From assembly GCA_965661545.1 (NCBI GenBank), contig CBFIEF010000002.1, positions 1-64,000 on the forward strand: a stretch of DNA of 64,000 nucleotides, in the 5' to 3' direction. A program made the position numbers and the translations under genes. Each line of letters begins with the position of its first letter. The first letter of the stretch is position 1. The notes beneath the pieces were generated by a model. That model saw only the letters and a list, made by a program, of their open reading frames with translations, was not told where the DNA came from and made no database searches. Shown here piece after piece: positions 6,933-19,792 of this stretch. The DNA is from UBA7985 sp965661545. Lineage in GTDB: Bacteria > Pseudomonadota > Alphaproteobacteria > UBA7985.

Positions 6933-8786
6933 TCAGGAGGATGGCTTGGCGTCGGTGTAGGCCTTGGCGCGCAGATGTAGAGCTTTCAACTCATCATCTG
7001 AAACAGCATACGCAGGCAATGCCACCCGAGACACGTGCAAATCATGCTGCATGTCCCGATGCATAAAACCTGCGAACAAGGTCTCTAGACCCTCGATCAC
7101 CTCATCTTTCCGAGCTTCTGGCTTTGCAAAGCCTGCATGGAGCTGGGTTTCAGAACCCTTTAAACGCTCGACCATTCTGTCTAGCCCACGCTTCGACAGA
7201 TGAGCGCCCAAGTGCTCTGAGTCAAGGGTTACGTCAGCGAACAGGGCCTGAACCAGCGCATCGCGGAATTGCGCAAGATCGACGTCCAGCATGGTCAAAG
7301 TGGCAAGATTTTCGCCATACAGCTCCAACAAGTCAGGATGATTGAGGAAAACAGCGAACAAAACCTCGTACTGACGCCGTGCCAGCGCCTGTGTATCCAG
7401 CGCAGACACGCGGTCATTGCCGGGTCTGTTCAGGCCTGAAGAGGGGCCCTTTTTGAAGCCCTTACCGCCCCCAGAACCGCGCTGCCATTGGCGTCCGGTG
7501 TTCTTGCGGAAGGGGTGGTGGCCGAAGGAGGCCTCGAACCGCCCGACCATATCAGCCTCAAGCGCCGCATTGAGACTCGAGTCTTCAACAGACTTCAGCG
7601 CGGTATTGATGCGGGACCAGAGGGCTGCCCGCTGCTCGGCATCATTTCGAGCCATGCTCATCCGCTCCCAGCGCCAAAGTGCCGCAGGCAGGGTCTCGGA
7701 CTTCGTCAGTACGGTTTGCAGAGCGCGTAATCCACCGTGCTTGAGCAAATCGTCAGGGTCTTGGCCCTCTGGCAAGGTCGCAAACTTCACGGATTTTCCC
7801 GCCTGCAACAGCGGCAAAGCCCGCTCCGCTGTCCGCCGCGCTGCCCGCTGACCGGCAGCATCACCGTCCAAGCAAACCGTGGGCGAAGGCACCATCTTCC
7901 ACAGCAAGCGCAGGTGGTCCTCAGTCAGGGCCGTACCCAGCGGCGCAACGGCGTTCTCTACACCGGCCTGTCCCAGAGCAATGGCGTCCATATAGCCCTC
8001 AACAACCAGAATTTCGCCCCGGTCGTGCGCCGACTTGCGGGCAAGGTGGTGCCCGTAAAGCAGAAGCCCCTTATGAAAAATCGGGGTATCGGGTGAGTTG
8101 AGATATTTAGGCTCACCATCGCCAAGGATACGTCCGCCAAAGGCAACCGGGTTTCCCTGACGATCCCAAATCGGAAACATCAAGCGGCCTCGGAACATGT
8201 CAAAGGGAGCCCTGCCGTCTTCGGGGGCTTTGGCGAGTGCGGCGTCGATGATGACCTGCGCGCTAAAGCCTTGGGCAATGAGCTTCTTGAACAGCCAATC
8301 GCGCGAGTCTGGCGAGTAGCCCAAACCGAAATGCCGCACTGTTTCAGGGCTCAAACCCCGTTTCTCGATGTAGGCTCGCGCAGTCTCACCTTCGGGCAGC
8401 GTCAGAGCGTCTTGGTAGGCTTTGACAGCAGCGACCATGGCCTCTTTCAAGCCCTTGGCACGCTCGGCTTTTCGGGCTGCATCAGGATCGGCTTTGGGCA
8501 TATCGACGCCTGCTTGGGCGGACAAAGTCTCGACAGCTTCAATAAACGTCTGGCCATCGTGGTTCATCACAAAACCAATATGATCGCCGTGCTGACCGCA
8601 GCCAAAGCAGTGATAAAAGCCCTTCTCGTTGTTCACGTAGAACGATGGCGTTTTCTCGTTGTGGAAGGGACAGCAGGCCGTCCACTCTCGTCCCTTGCGC
8701 TGCAGCTTAACGCGCGCGCCGACAACATCAGACAGATCAAGCCGTGTCCGGAGTTCATCGAGGAAAGCGGGAGGGATCGTGGCCAC
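6933..8786 (-). CDS. dnaG: DNA primase DnaG
   Basis: DnaG makes the RNA primers for DNA replication and works with the DnaB helicase, also in this window. The CHC2 zinc finger is near residues 38-63 (CCPFHNEKTPSF and YHCFGCGQHG). The RNA polymerase/TOPRIM core follows, with VVEGYMDAIALGQAG and CLDGDAAGQRAARR, then a C-terminal helicase-binding region. The start is taken as GTG at 8786, giving 617 residues beginning VATIPPAF, because AGGAG lies 11 nt upstream and the protein family begins there; an upstream ATG at 8855 would add an unlikely tail. It is upstream of rpoD in the same direction. Confidence 0.95.
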   Translation of the reverse strand: MATIPPAFLDELRTRLDLSDVVGARVKLQRKGREWTACCPFHNEKTPSFYVNNEKGFYHCFGCGQHGDHIGFVMNHDGQTFIEAVETLSAQAGVDMPKADPDAARKAERAKGLKEAMVAAVKAYQDALTLPEGETARAYIEKRGLSPETVRHFGLGYSPDSRDWLFKKLIAQGFSAQVIIDAALAKAPEDGRAPFDMFRGRLMFPIWDRQGNPVAFGGRILGDGEPKYLNSPDTPIFHKGLLLYGHHLARKSAHDRGEILVVEGYMDAIALGQAGVENAVAPLGTALTEDHLRLLWKMVPSPTVCLDGDAAGQRAARRTAERALPLLQAGKSVKFATLPEGQDPDDLLKHGGLRALQTVLTKSETLPAALWRWERMSMARNDAEQRAALWSRINTALKSVEDSSLNAALEADMVGRFEASFGHHPFRKNTGRQWQRGSGGGKGFKKGPSSGLNRPGNDRVSALDTQALARRQYEVLFAVFLNHPDLLELYGENLATLTMLDVDLAQFRDALVQALFADVTLDSEHLGAHLSKRGLDRMVERLKGSETQLHAGFAKPEARKDEVIEGLETLFAGFMHRDMQHDLHVSRVALPAYAVSDDELKALHLRAKAYTDAKPSS

Positions 8787-8979
8787 TGCTGTGTTTGCTC
8801 CTGTTGTGCGAGTCTGCCTTGCCAACTCACCATTCGCGTGTGCGCGGCAATCCAATCTAGGTTTTGCCAGCGATAAGGCGCAGCAGTTTAACCTGAAAAC
8901 TGCGCTAAGCCTCCCCCTATCATCGGCTCTCCGTGCTGAAATTTGAACAACACGGGGGACAACATTGGGATAACCGACT

Positions 8980-9918
8980 GTGACCTTGATCGATCAGGGC
9001 GCGCTGATTGCGCTCTCCATTTCAGGCGTGTGGGCAATCACGTCCATCATCTCGGCTGGTCCAGCGCGGGTTTTAGGGGGCATGCGGTACAACCGCATCC
9101 GAATTACCCTGATTGCCATCACCATGGCCGTGATCGCTGCGGTGCTGGTAATCCAACAGGGCAAAATGCCCTCGCTGATGCAGTTTGGTGTGCTCAGCGT
9201 ATCCGGCTTCATCGGTATTTTCATCGGCGATACCCTGCTTTACAGCACCATCGCTCGGCTGGGGCCACGGCGGACGACCATGCTGTTTTCCACCCACGCA
9301 CCGATGACTGCCCTTATTGGAATTGGGTTTGGACAGGTTTTGAGCCCGCAAGACTGGATGGGGATCGCGCTGGTCTTTGCCGGTGTGACCGTGGCCATTA
9401 TCTACGGCAAGCGAAAGGATCAGCTGCACGTCTGGGAGTCGGTCCAAGGGCTGATGGTCATTGGCGTTCTGCTGGGCCTCGGTGCGGCCCTGTCTCAAGC
9501 CATTGGAACGATCATTGCGAACCCGGTAATGGACAACCCCGATCTTTCCACTCGGCCAGACCCGATTGTCGCCTCGGCCATCCGAGTATCCATAGCGGCT
9601 CTGGCGCTGTGGCTGATCATGCTTATCCCCGGTCCGTGGACCCCGACCCCAGCACAGTCCGCCGCGCGGCTGACACCTCGGCTGGTTTTTATCATCGGGC
9701 TGAGTGGCTTTCTGGGCATTGGCCTGGGCATGACGCTGTTTCTGCTCGCCTTGGGTATGACCGACGCCGCACTTGTGGCCACGCTATCGTCAATGACACC
9801 AGTTGCGCAGTTGCCTCTGATTTGGATTATTACCCGTCAGCGCCCGGCTCTTTTGGCCTGGGTTGGCGCGGTGCTAGCAGGGCTTGGAACGGCCCTGCTG
9901 CTGTATCAGGGTGCCTGA
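8980..9918 (+). CDS. DMT-superfamily (EamA) transporter
   Basis: This 312-residue protein has about ten hydrophobic segments in two repeats, the pattern of EamA-type drug/metabolite transporters. Recognisable stretches are GFIGIFIGDTLLYSTIARLG in the first half and IGLGMTLFLLALGMTDAALV in the second, ending in AGLGTALLLYQGA. The substrate is unknown. The start is a GTG after a weak ribosome site. The gene is divergent from dnaG and converges on the yqeY-like gene, with a hairpin between the stops. Confidence 0.8.
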   Translation: MTLIDQGALIALSISGVWAITSIISAGPARVLGGMRYNRIRITLIAITMAVIAAVLVIQQGKMPSLMQFGVLSVSGFIGIFIGDTLLYSTIARLGPRRTTMLFSTHAPMTALIGIGFGQVLSPQDWMGIALVFAGVTVAIIYGKRKDQLHVWESVQGLMVIGVLLGLGAALSQAIGTIIANPVMDNPDLSTRPDPIVASAIRVSIAALALWLIMLIPGPWTPTPAQSAARLTPRLVFIIGLSGFLGIGLGMTLFLLALGMTDAALVATLSSMTPVAQLPLIWIITRQRPALLAWVGAVLAGLGTALLLYQGA

Positions 9919-9945
9919 GCGGATAACCTCCGGCACCCCGTCTCT

Positions 9946-9967
9946 CGGCCTGACTGAGCTCAGGCCG
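9946..9967. terminator. Hairpin between convergent genes
   Basis: CGGCCTGA (9946-9953) pairs with TCAGGCCG (9960-9967) around a 6-nt loop. The stem includes the stop codon of the yqeY-like gene on the minus strand. Neither side has a good T run, so it may terminate transcription weakly or protect transcript ends. Confidence 0.4.
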
Positions 9968-10433
9968 CTTTCGCTAAAGCGCACAGGCGCTGCTTCACGA
10001 TGGGCGAAACCGAGCCGAAGTCGATCTGGCCAGCGTACTTTTCTTTGAGCATCCCCATAACGGGGCCCATGTCCTTGATGGACGCAGCACCAGTTTCGGA
10101 GATAACCGCGTCGAGGGCAGCTTGCACTTCCTCTTCGCTCATCATCTGCGGCAGAAAACGTTCGATCACTTCGATCTCAGCGGCTTCTTGAGCTGCTGCA
10201 TCGGGACGACCGCCATCGTTATACATTTTGATGCTTTCCCGACGCTGCTTAATCATCTTTTGCAGCAGGGACAGGATGTCTGAGTCGGCGATACCTTCTG
10301 AATTGCCAGAAGACCGAACGTCGATGTCCTGCTGCTTGATCGCAGCGTTGACCAGACGAAGCGTAGAGAGCGTCACCTGATCTTTGGCTTTCATCGCGTC
10401 CTTCATGGACCCGGTAAGTGTTTCGCGGAGCAT
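9960..10433 (-). CDS. GatB/YqeY domain protein
   Basis: This 157-residue protein matches the YqeY family along its length: MKAKDQVTLSTLRLVNAAI near the N-terminus, an EIEVIERFLPQMMSEEE segment, and a C-terminal DMGPVMGMLKEKYAGQIDFG block. The domain is shared with the tail of GatB, the tRNA amidotransferase subunit, and is thought to contact tRNA. A free-standing role is not settled. The start at 10433 is chosen because the family begins MLRETL; a longer frame to 10553 has no matching sequence. It is divergent from carA, an arrangement often seen in alphaproteobacteria near dnaG-rpoD. Confidence 0.88.
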   Translation of the reverse strand: MLRETLTGSMKDAMKAKDQVTLSTLRLVNAAIKQQDIDVRSSGNSEGIADSDILSLLQKMIKQRRESIKMYNDGGRPDAAAQEAAEIEVIERFLPQMMSEEEVQAALDAVISETGAASIKDMGPVMGMLKEKYAGQIDFGSVSPIVKQRLCALAKAA

Positions 10434-10675
10434 GGACTGCCTGCGTGTTGTTTTCGGATGCGCGGAAGCTAATGTTGTGGCGGAAGTTTGGCAATAACCC
10501 TCAAAGGCTGCCGCTGACTTGCGCCTAACGCATGCAGACCAGCGCACATACAAGAGAATGGGAAGTAACGCGCCTCAGGCATTCCTTGACGCAACCCGTC
10601 CTCAGGCTTACTCCACTGTCTTCCAGTACGTGCGTTTAATTTAGAGCGATAAGCACCGATTGGAGCCTCTCCCCT

Positions 10676-11867
10676 ATGTCCGACCAAACCGTTGATTCGG
10701 GACCAGCAAAGACGCGGTTTTCCGCGGCCTTAGCCAGCAAACCAAACCTAGCTACGGGTGCGCTCGTGTTGGGAAATGGCGCGATTTTATGGGGCTTGGG
10801 CCTTGGTGCTGAAGGGCGAAGCTTGGGCGAGGTGTGTTTCAACACCTCAATGAGCGGCTATCAGGAAATTCTGATGGATCCGTCCTATGCCGGACAGATC
10901 ATCACCTTCACCTTCCCGCATATCGGCAATGTCGGAACCAACGATGAAGACAGCGAAGCGCTGCAGGTTCATGCGCGCGGCTGTATCCTGCGTTGTGACA
11001 TCACACAGCCTTCGAACTACCGCGCCGCAGAACATCTCTCCGATTGGATGCGCGCGAAGAAGATGACCGGGATTGCTGGCGTGGATACCCGCGCCCTCAC
11101 CCGTATGATTCGTGACGAAGGCGCACCGCACGGCGTGGTGGTCAACGGCGACCTGAGTGACAACACCCTCACAGCGGCTTTTGAAGAAGCCAGCGCTTGG
11201 GCAGGGCTCAAGGGCTTGGACTTGGCTAAGGAAGTCACCACCGGACAAACCTATAAGTGGTCGCAAACCACGTGGAGCCGAACTGAAGGCTTCGGCGAAA
11301 TGACAGCACCGACCAAAAAGGTCGTCGCCGTCGATTTTGGCGCAAAGCTCAACATCCTGCGCAGTCTGGCCGTTCGCGGTTGCGACGTGACCGTCGTCCC
11401 GGCCTCAGCCACGGCTGAAGAAATTCTCAGCCACACGCCCGATGGTGTTTTCCTGTCCAACGGTCCGGGCGACCCAGCGGCGACTGGCGCTTACGCCATT
11501 GGCGCGGTTCAAGGCGTGCTAGAAAGCGGAACACCCATCTTTGGCATTTGTCTGGGTCATCAAATCCTTGCGCAGGCCTTGGGCGCCAAGACCTCTAAGC
11601 TGCATCAGGGCCACCGCGGCGGGAACCACCCGGTTAAAGACCTGCAAACGGGCAAGGTCGAAATCACCTCGCAAAACCATGGCTTCGCGGTGGAGCTGGA
11701 AAGCCTGCCCAGCGACGTTGAGGCAACGCACGTTTCCCTGTTCGATGGCACAAACGAAGGCATCAGCTCCACCACGCACCGCGCCTTCTCGGTCCAATAC
11801 CACCCCGAAGCCAGTCCCGGCCCACACGATTCCCACTACTTGTTTGATCGTTTCATGGAGATGATGG

Positions 11868-11875
<8 letters not shown>
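10676..11875 (+). CDS. carA: Carbamoyl phosphate synthase small subunit
   Basis: CarA is the glutaminase that feeds ammonia to CarB to make carbamoyl phosphate for arginine and pyrimidines. The N-terminal CPSase domain carries GEVCFNTSMSGYQEILMDPS. The C-terminal class I amidotransferase domain has the nucleophile Cys in GICLGHQ and the His/Glu pair in YHPEASPGPHD. The length, 399 residues, is normal. TGGAG precedes the ATG. The last 8 nt overlap the start of carB (ATGCCTAA), showing an operon with coupled translation. Confidence 0.97.
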
Positions 11876-14984
<3,109 letters not shown>

Positions 14985-15042
14985 GCCCTAATCAGTAACC
15001 CTAGATGACCCCGGTCCCTGCGAAACGGAGGACTTACAGCAG

Positions 15043-15516
15043 ATGGAAAAGTTTCCACTTACTAAAGAAGGTTTCGAACGCCTCGAAACCCGGTTGAAAC
15101 ATCTTAAGTCTGTAGAACGACCCGCGATCATTCAGCAGATCGCAGAAGCTCGAGAACACGGCGATTTGTCAGAGAACGCCGAGTACCACTCAGCACGCGA
15201 GAAGCAGGGCTTTATCGAGGGCGAGATTGCGAACCTCGAAGGCACTCTTGGTCGGGCTGAAGTCTTTGACGTGACGACCCTTTCGGGCAGCACCGTCGTC
15301 TTTGGCGCGACCGTTGGTTTGGTTGACGAAGAAACGGACGAGCCGGTGACTTACCAGATCGTTGGCGATCTCGAAGCGGACTTGAAGGCGGGTAAAATCT
15401 CCGTCTCATCCCCGCTTTCTCGTGCTTTGATTGGTAAGGAAGTTGGCGCCTCAGCCGAGGTGACGACCCCCAAGGGCACGCGCTACTTCGAAGTTGAAAA
15501 AATCTCCTTCATCTAA
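15043..15516 (+). CDS. greA: Transcription elongation factor GreA
   Basis: GreA rescues backtracked RNA polymerase by stimulating cleavage of the transcript 3' end. The N-terminal coiled coil carries the acidic tip in GDLSENAEYHSAREKQG, followed by the C-terminal FKBP-like domain (SPLSRALIGKEVG). The length of 157 residues is standard. GGAGGA lies 11 nt before the ATG. Its stop overlaps by 4 nt the stop of the convergent EEP-family gene, so there is no room between them for a separate terminator. Confidence 0.96.
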   Translation: MEKFPLTKEGFERLETRLKHLKSVERPAIIQQIAEAREHGDLSENAEYHSAREKQGFIEGEIANLEGTLGRAEVFDVTTLSGSTVVFGATVGLVDEETDEPVTYQIVGDLEADLKAGKISVSSPLSRALIGKEVGASAEVTTPKGTRYFEVEKISFI

Positions 15517-16781
15517 GGCTCAGTCGCCGCCTTCGGGCGGCGGTTCCAATCCAGCCGCACAACCACCTGTCCGTGGTCCGAACAGCGTGCGTGATACTTG
15601 GACACTTGCCAGTGCTCCAACTCATCCAGCATGTCGTCCATCAGGTGATCGTTGAACACCCGCAGCGATCCAACATCCCCCACCGCAGGCGACCCCCAGT
15701 CCTCACGCATCCAGTCTGGAACAAAGTGCCGTGAGACAAGGATGTGGTCGAGCGTGTTGTGCTGCCCATCCCAGAAAAACGTATAGAACACGTCTCGCTG
15801 TGTTTTGCGGGCGTGGCGGCGCGCGGTTGAGTAGAGCGCCAAATCGCTGGAAACGTGCCGCATCAGCTCTCGGTCATCGTCGGGGTAGTCGTCGCGGCTG
15901 AAATAAGGAACCGACAGACCGCCAGCAACATCTGTGGAAATCGCCTCCAGCTCATCATTCAAATCACCCATCAGGACCACGGGGCGTTCCGGATGCCGTT
16001 CCAGATCTTCAACGATCCGCCACCGCACCGCCGCAGCGTCGATATTTCGGACCATGGCCGATCGCGCGATGCCGAGCGCGTTTTCCCGCGCGTAACGGCG
16101 GGCTTTCTCGGCGGAACTGCCAGTTTTGGGCCGCTCAGACATAGGCGCCTTAGATTTAAAGTGCGCAGCATAGACCACCACTTGCCCGCGTTCACCGCTC
16201 GGTACGCCCTGTAAGCGCTCAGACCACTCGGGCAACGTCAGCACGCAGCGCAGCGCAGGCCGATACATGTGCGAGACGGGCTCGCCGTTGCGCTGATAGG
16301 CAAAGGCGCGCTCAGACCCGTCGCGGCTTATCAGCGGCTCGTGGAAGTCAAAACCCGCTGGAAACGCGTCCAGCACCTCCGCCTCGACCTGCCAATCTCC
16401 ACGCACCAGCAAGGCCACGCGCGGCTTGTTGTAAACCCGCGCTGGCGTGCCCTTGAACTCAGTTTCAACAAAGCTCGGTTCTCCGCCCATCACGAGCGTA
16501 TGGGGATGGTCATTCCAGCTCGACAGGGCGATGGCCTCGCGCAGGGGCGCTTCGTCAAAGACCTCCTGAAAGGCAATGGCATCACAGTTCAGCAGATCAA
16601 TCTGTCGCGCCAGCCAGTGCAGTTTTTGCTGATAGGCCGATAGCCCAGAATCGCCTGGATCGGCAGCCCAATAAGACTGCTTGGGTTCAGCCTTATAAAA
16701 GAAATGCCGCATCTCAGGCGTTGACCCCGGGACGAGGTTCAAAACGTTAAAAGTACCAAGGGTCAGGCGGGCACTGGACAT
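15513..16781 (-). CDS. Endonuclease/exonuclease/phosphatase-family hydrolase
   Basis: The EEP fold is recognised from its metal and catalytic blocks in order: TFNVLNLVPGS near the N-terminus, AFQEVFDEAPL, PVVLMGDLNDELEA, TLDHILVSRHF and CSDHGQVVVRLDW at the end. The family includes DNases, phosphoinositide phosphatases and sphingomyelinase-like enzymes, so the substrate cannot be stated. There is no obvious signal peptide. An ATG at 16781 and a GTG six bases further upstream are both possible starts, and neither has a strong ribosome site. It is 422 residues and overlaps the greA stop by 4 nt tail to tail. Confidence 0.8.
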   Translation of the reverse strand: MSSARLTLGTFNVLNLVPGSTPEMRHFFYKAEPKQSYWAADPGDSGLSAYQQKLHWLARQIDLLNCDAIAFQEVFDEAPLREAIALSSWNDHPHTLVMGGEPSFVETEFKGTPARVYNKPRVALLVRGDWQVEAEVLDAFPAGFDFHEPLISRDGSERAFAYQRNGEPVSHMYRPALRCVLTLPEWSERLQGVPSGERGQVVVYAAHFKSKAPMSERPKTGSSAEKARRYARENALGIARSAMVRNIDAAAVRWRIVEDLERHPERPVVLMGDLNDELEAISTDVAGGLSVPYFSRDDYPDDDRELMRHVSSDLALYSTARRHARKTQRDVFYTFFWDGQHNTLDHILVSRHFVPDWMREDWGSPAVGDVGSLRVFNDHLMDDMLDELEHWQVSKYHARCSDHGQVVVRLDWNRRPKAATEP

Positions 16782-16888
16782 GGTCACTCACTATTTTTGC
16801 TCAGGTTGTGCGCGTTTTTGCACCTTATCAGGGGAGCAGTGCAAACCCATGTTGATCGAAACAACGTCATTGTGAGGAGAAAATCGCT

Positions 16889-17860
16889 ATGGGCCTACTC
16901 GTCGAGGGCAAATGGGTGGATCAGTGGTACGACACAAAATCCACCGGCGGCCATTTCAAGCGCAAGGACTCCTCATTCCGCTCCTGGGTCAAAGCGGACG
17001 GCTCAACCGAGCACCCGCCAGAAAGCGGTCGCTACCACCTCTATGTGTCCTACGCTTGCCCCTGGGCACACCGCACGCTGATTTATCGCGCGCTCAAGGG
17101 GCTGGAGAAGCATATTTCCGTGTCGGTGGTGAATGCCATCATGCTGGAAAACGGCTGGACCTTTGAACAGGGTCCAGGCGTGGTGCCCGATCCGATCAAT
17201 GGCGCAAACTTCATGCATCAAGTCTACACGGCGGCTCAAAGCGATTACACGGGCCGGGTAACAGTTCCTGTGTTGTGGGACAAGAAACTGGGCACCATCG
17301 TGAACAACGAGAGCTCTGAAATCATTCGAATGTTTGACGAGGAATTCGAGGCTGTGGGCGGCGTTGCACCGGCGTACCGACCCGCTGACCTAATCGACCA
17401 AATCGATGCCCTGAACACCCGCATTTACGGCAATTTCAACAATGGGGTCTACAAGTCAGGCTTTGCGACCCAGCAAGACGTTTACGACGCCGAAGTCGCC
17501 AAGGTCTTTGATGTGCTCGACGAGATGGAAGCGCGGCTGAGCACGCGGCGCTATCTGACCGGAGAGCGTATCACCGAGGCTGATTGGCGGTTCCTGCCGA
17601 CCTTGTTGCGGTATGATCCGGTCTATGTCGGGCACTTCAAGTGCAATCTGCGGCGGATTGCGGACTATCCGAGCATCCAGAATTACATGCTGGATCTGGT
17701 GCAGACTGCGCGGGTGATGCCGACCGTGAACATGGACCACATCAAGCGCCACTACTACGCCAGTCACACGTCCATCAACCCCACGCTGATCGTTCCTCAG
17801 GGGCCGGATATTGACCTGAGCGCACCGCATGACAGGGACCGATTGCCCAAGGCGGCTTAG
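16889..17860 (+). CDS. yqjG: Glutathionyl-hydroquinone reductase (Xi-class GST)
   Basis: This 323-residue enzyme matches the YqjG/ECM4 family, which reduces glutathionyl-hydroquinones with glutathione. The redox-active Cys lies in the ACPWAHR motif typical of the class (CPWA). The thioredoxin-like N-terminal part is followed by the all-helical GST domain, with LNTRIYGNFNNGVYKSGFA and YDPVYVGHFKCNLRRI, both hallmarks of the family. GAGGAG about 9 nt before the ATG fixes the start. It is divergent from the EEP gene and followed after 51 nt by a small membrane protein gene. Confidence 0.9.
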   Translation: MGLLVEGKWVDQWYDTKSTGGHFKRKDSSFRSWVKADGSTEHPPESGRYHLYVSYACPWAHRTLIYRALKGLEKHISVSVVNAIMLENGWTFEQGPGVVPDPINGANFMHQVYTAAQSDYTGRVTVPVLWDKKLGTIVNNESSEIIRMFDEEFEAVGGVAPAYRPADLIDQIDALNTRIYGNFNNGVYKSGFATQQDVYDAEVAKVFDVLDEMEARLSTRRYLTGERITEADWRFLPTLLRYDPVYVGHFKCNLRRIADYPSIQNYMLDLVQTARVMPTVNMDHIKRHYYASHTSINPTLIVPQGPDIDLSAPHDRDRLPKAA

Positions 17861-17911
17861 ACCAGTAAAAGCACCAGTAACTGAACTCTTTTTTCGTCTA
17901 AGGATTGCCCC

Positions 17912-18112
17912 ATGGCTGCGAAGAACCCGCTTGAGATCTCCATGAAAGACACCATCACCGCAATTATGTGGGTGGTTGTTATGGCCGTTGTTCTGTTCAT
18001 GCTCTTTGTGATGAACTGGACCCTGCTGCCGATCGCTGTGTTTGGCTTGGGCGTGGTGTTGTCCATGTTTATTGCGGCGTGGGGCTCGGACGACGTTAAC
18101 AAGATCAAGTGA
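17912..18112 (+). CDS. Small two-helix inner-membrane protein
   Basis: This is a 66-residue protein with two hydrophobic segments (IMWVVVMAVVLFMLFVM and LLPIAVFGLGVVLSMFIAAW), short charged ends and a C-terminal DDVNKIK. AAGGA sits 8 nt before the ATG, supporting real translation. It may be co-transcribed with the upstream glutathione-linked reductase. I do not recognise a family with a known role. Confidence 0.75.
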   Translation: MAAKNPLEISMKDTITAIMWVVVMAVVLFMLFVMNWTLLPIAVFGLGVVLSMFIAAWGSDDVNKIK

Positions 18113-18146
18113 TCTTGCCCTGACCTGATTCCGGTATCTTGGCGGC

Positions 18147-18623
18147 TTAGACCGTGGGTACCGGAACCGACGGTTTGCGGTCTGACCGACGAATACAGAT
18201 CGCCGTCTTGACGTTCTTCACATTGGGCGCAGACGTTAAATGGCTGATGATAAAGGCGTTTAGCTCTTCGACCGACGGCGCCATGACTTTCAGGATAAAG
18301 TCATCCTCGCCCATCAGCATGTGACACTCCCGAACATTCGGCCAGGAGCGAACCAGCGCTTCATAGGATTTCAGATCAGCTTCAGCCTGACTGACCAAGC
18401 CAACGTTACAGAACGCTGTGACTTCATAACCAATCAGGTCGGCATCCAGCTCTGCGTGATAGCCGTGAATGTATCCGGCCTGCTCCAACGCTCTAACGCG
18501 GCGCAGGCAGGGCGGCGGGGAAATGCCCACGCGCGCGGCCAGAGCAACGTTGGTAATCCGGCCTTCATCACGAAGGATTCTCAGAATTTTGAGATCAATG
18601 GCGTCAAGCGCGAGGCGAGGCAT
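18147..18623 (-). CDS. Lrp/AsnC-family transcriptional regulator
   Basis: The 158-residue protein has the Lrp layout: an N-terminal helix-turn-helix (LDAIDLKILRILRDEGRI, then ALAARVGISPPPCLRRVRAL) and a C-terminal RAM effector-binding domain (GEDDFILKVMAPSVEELNAF). Such regulators form oligomers and sense amino acids or other small molecules. It is divergent from trxB across 188 bp, an arrangement common in alphaproteobacteria, so control of trxB or of itself is plausible but not shown by any clear operator. Confidence 0.9.
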   Translation of the reverse strand: MPRLALDAIDLKILRILRDEGRITNVALAARVGISPPPCLRRVRALEQAGYIHGYHAELDADLIGYEVTAFCNVGLVSQAEADLKSYEALVRSWPNVRECHMLMGEDDFILKVMAPSVEELNAFIISHLTSAPNVKNVKTAICIRRSDRKPSVPVPTV

Positions 18624-18811
18624 GAGCGTTCTCGGACATATTTGTTAATCGTTGCTGTCATATCAGAAAGAATATTCCACAGAAAAGCAATTATCCACCA
18701 ATGCTCCACAGGGCTTCGTTTTGCCAGATTAAACGCCTTCGCCTATATAAGCATTGAACAGAAAGCGCCGCGAGAATTGGGCGCTTTGTCGTGGCTAAAG
18801 GGGACCATTGC

Positions 18812-19792
18812 ATGACTGAGTCAAACCACCGCAGGATGATCATTTTGGGCTCAGGTCCAGCGGGATATACTGCGGCAGTCTATGCCGCCCGCGCTGCGCT
18901 GAACCCCATGCTGCTCCAGGGGATGCAACCCGGTGGTCAGTTGTCGATTACCACGGACGTGGAAAACTACCCCGGCTTCGCTGAAGCCATCCAGGGCCCG
19001 TGGCTGATGGATCAGATGAAAGCGCAGGCTGAGAACGTAGGGACTGAAATGGTCTTCGATCACGTCGCGTCGGTCGATCTGGAAAACCGTCCGTTTACGC
19101 TGTCCTGCGAATCCGGCACGCAGTGGACCTGCGACACGCTGGTGATCTGTACCGGCGCGCAAGCAAAATGGCTCGGTTTGGACAGTGAAGAAGAATTCCG
19201 GGGCTTCGGGGTATCCGCCTGTGCGACCTGTGACGGCTTTTTCTTTAAGGACCGCGCTGTTGCCGTCGTGGGCGGGGGTAACACCGCGGTTGAAGAAGCG
19301 CTCTATCTCACCAATCACGCGTCCAAAGTGTACTTGATCCATCGCCGCGATGAATTGCGCTGCGAGAAAATCCTCGAAAACCGACTGATGGCGAATCCGA
19401 AGATCGAGACCATCTGGGACACGGAAGTTCAGTCCGTGAACGGCACGTCTGGCTTCCCCAAAGAAGTCACGGGCCTGACCCTGCTCAACCGCAAGACCAA
19501 AGCCACCAGTGAGCTGCCCATCGACGGTCTTTTCGTTGCCATTGGCCATGCGCCATCAACGGGCATTTTTGAGCATGCTGGCTTGGACATGGACGGCGGC
19601 TACCTCGTTACGGCATCCGACAGCACCAAAACCAACATCCCCGGTGTTTTTGCCGCTGGTGATGTAACCGATCACATCTATCGCCAAGCCGTGACGGCTG
19701 CGGGCATGGGCTGCATGGCGGCGCTTGAGGTCGAAAAATATTTGGCTGCTCTGGAAGTTGGCGAAACGCCAGAGTGGAAGGCCGCAGCCTGA
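18812..19792 (+). CDS. trxB: Thioredoxin reductase
   Basis: TrxB reduces thioredoxin with NADPH through FAD and a redox disulfide. The FAD-binding motif GSGPAGYTAAVYAAR is at the N-terminus, the CATCDG active site in the middle, the NADPH motif VVGGGNTAVEEALYL after it, and the FAD-closing GVFAAGDVTDHIYRQAVTAAG near the end. The start at 18812 is favoured by AAAGGGG about 8 nt upstream; a GTG at 18791 would add seven residues. The length is 326. Its stop TGA overlaps the ATG of fdhD (TGATG), so the two are translated together. Confidence 0.96.
   Translation: MTESNHRRMIILGSGPAGYTAAVYAARAALNPMLLQGMQPGGQLSITTDVENYPGFAEAIQGPWLMDQMKAQAENVGTEMVFDHVASVDLENRPFTLSCESGTQWTCDTLVICTGAQAKWLGLDSEEEFRGFGVSACATCDGFFFKDRAVAVVGGGNTAVEEALYLTNHASKVYLIHRRDELRCEKILENRLMANPKIETIWDTEVQSVNGTSGFPKEVTGLTLLNRKTKATSELPIDGLFVAIGHAPSTGIFEHAGLDMDGGYLVTASDSTKTNIPGVFAAGDVTDHIYRQAVTAAGMGCMAALEVEKYLAALEVGETPEWKAAA

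Noticed and set aside
4864..6960. A long open frame (about 700 codons) antisense to rpoD
   Set aside because: It is a codon-bias shadow of rpoD, with His/Phe/Val/Gln-rich nonsense composition, no ribosome site and no domain.
8943..9926. A second long frame on the same strand as the DMT transporter gene
   Set aside because: The transporter frame has clean hydrophobic repeats; the other frame gives a Cys, His and Arg-rich product without any domain.
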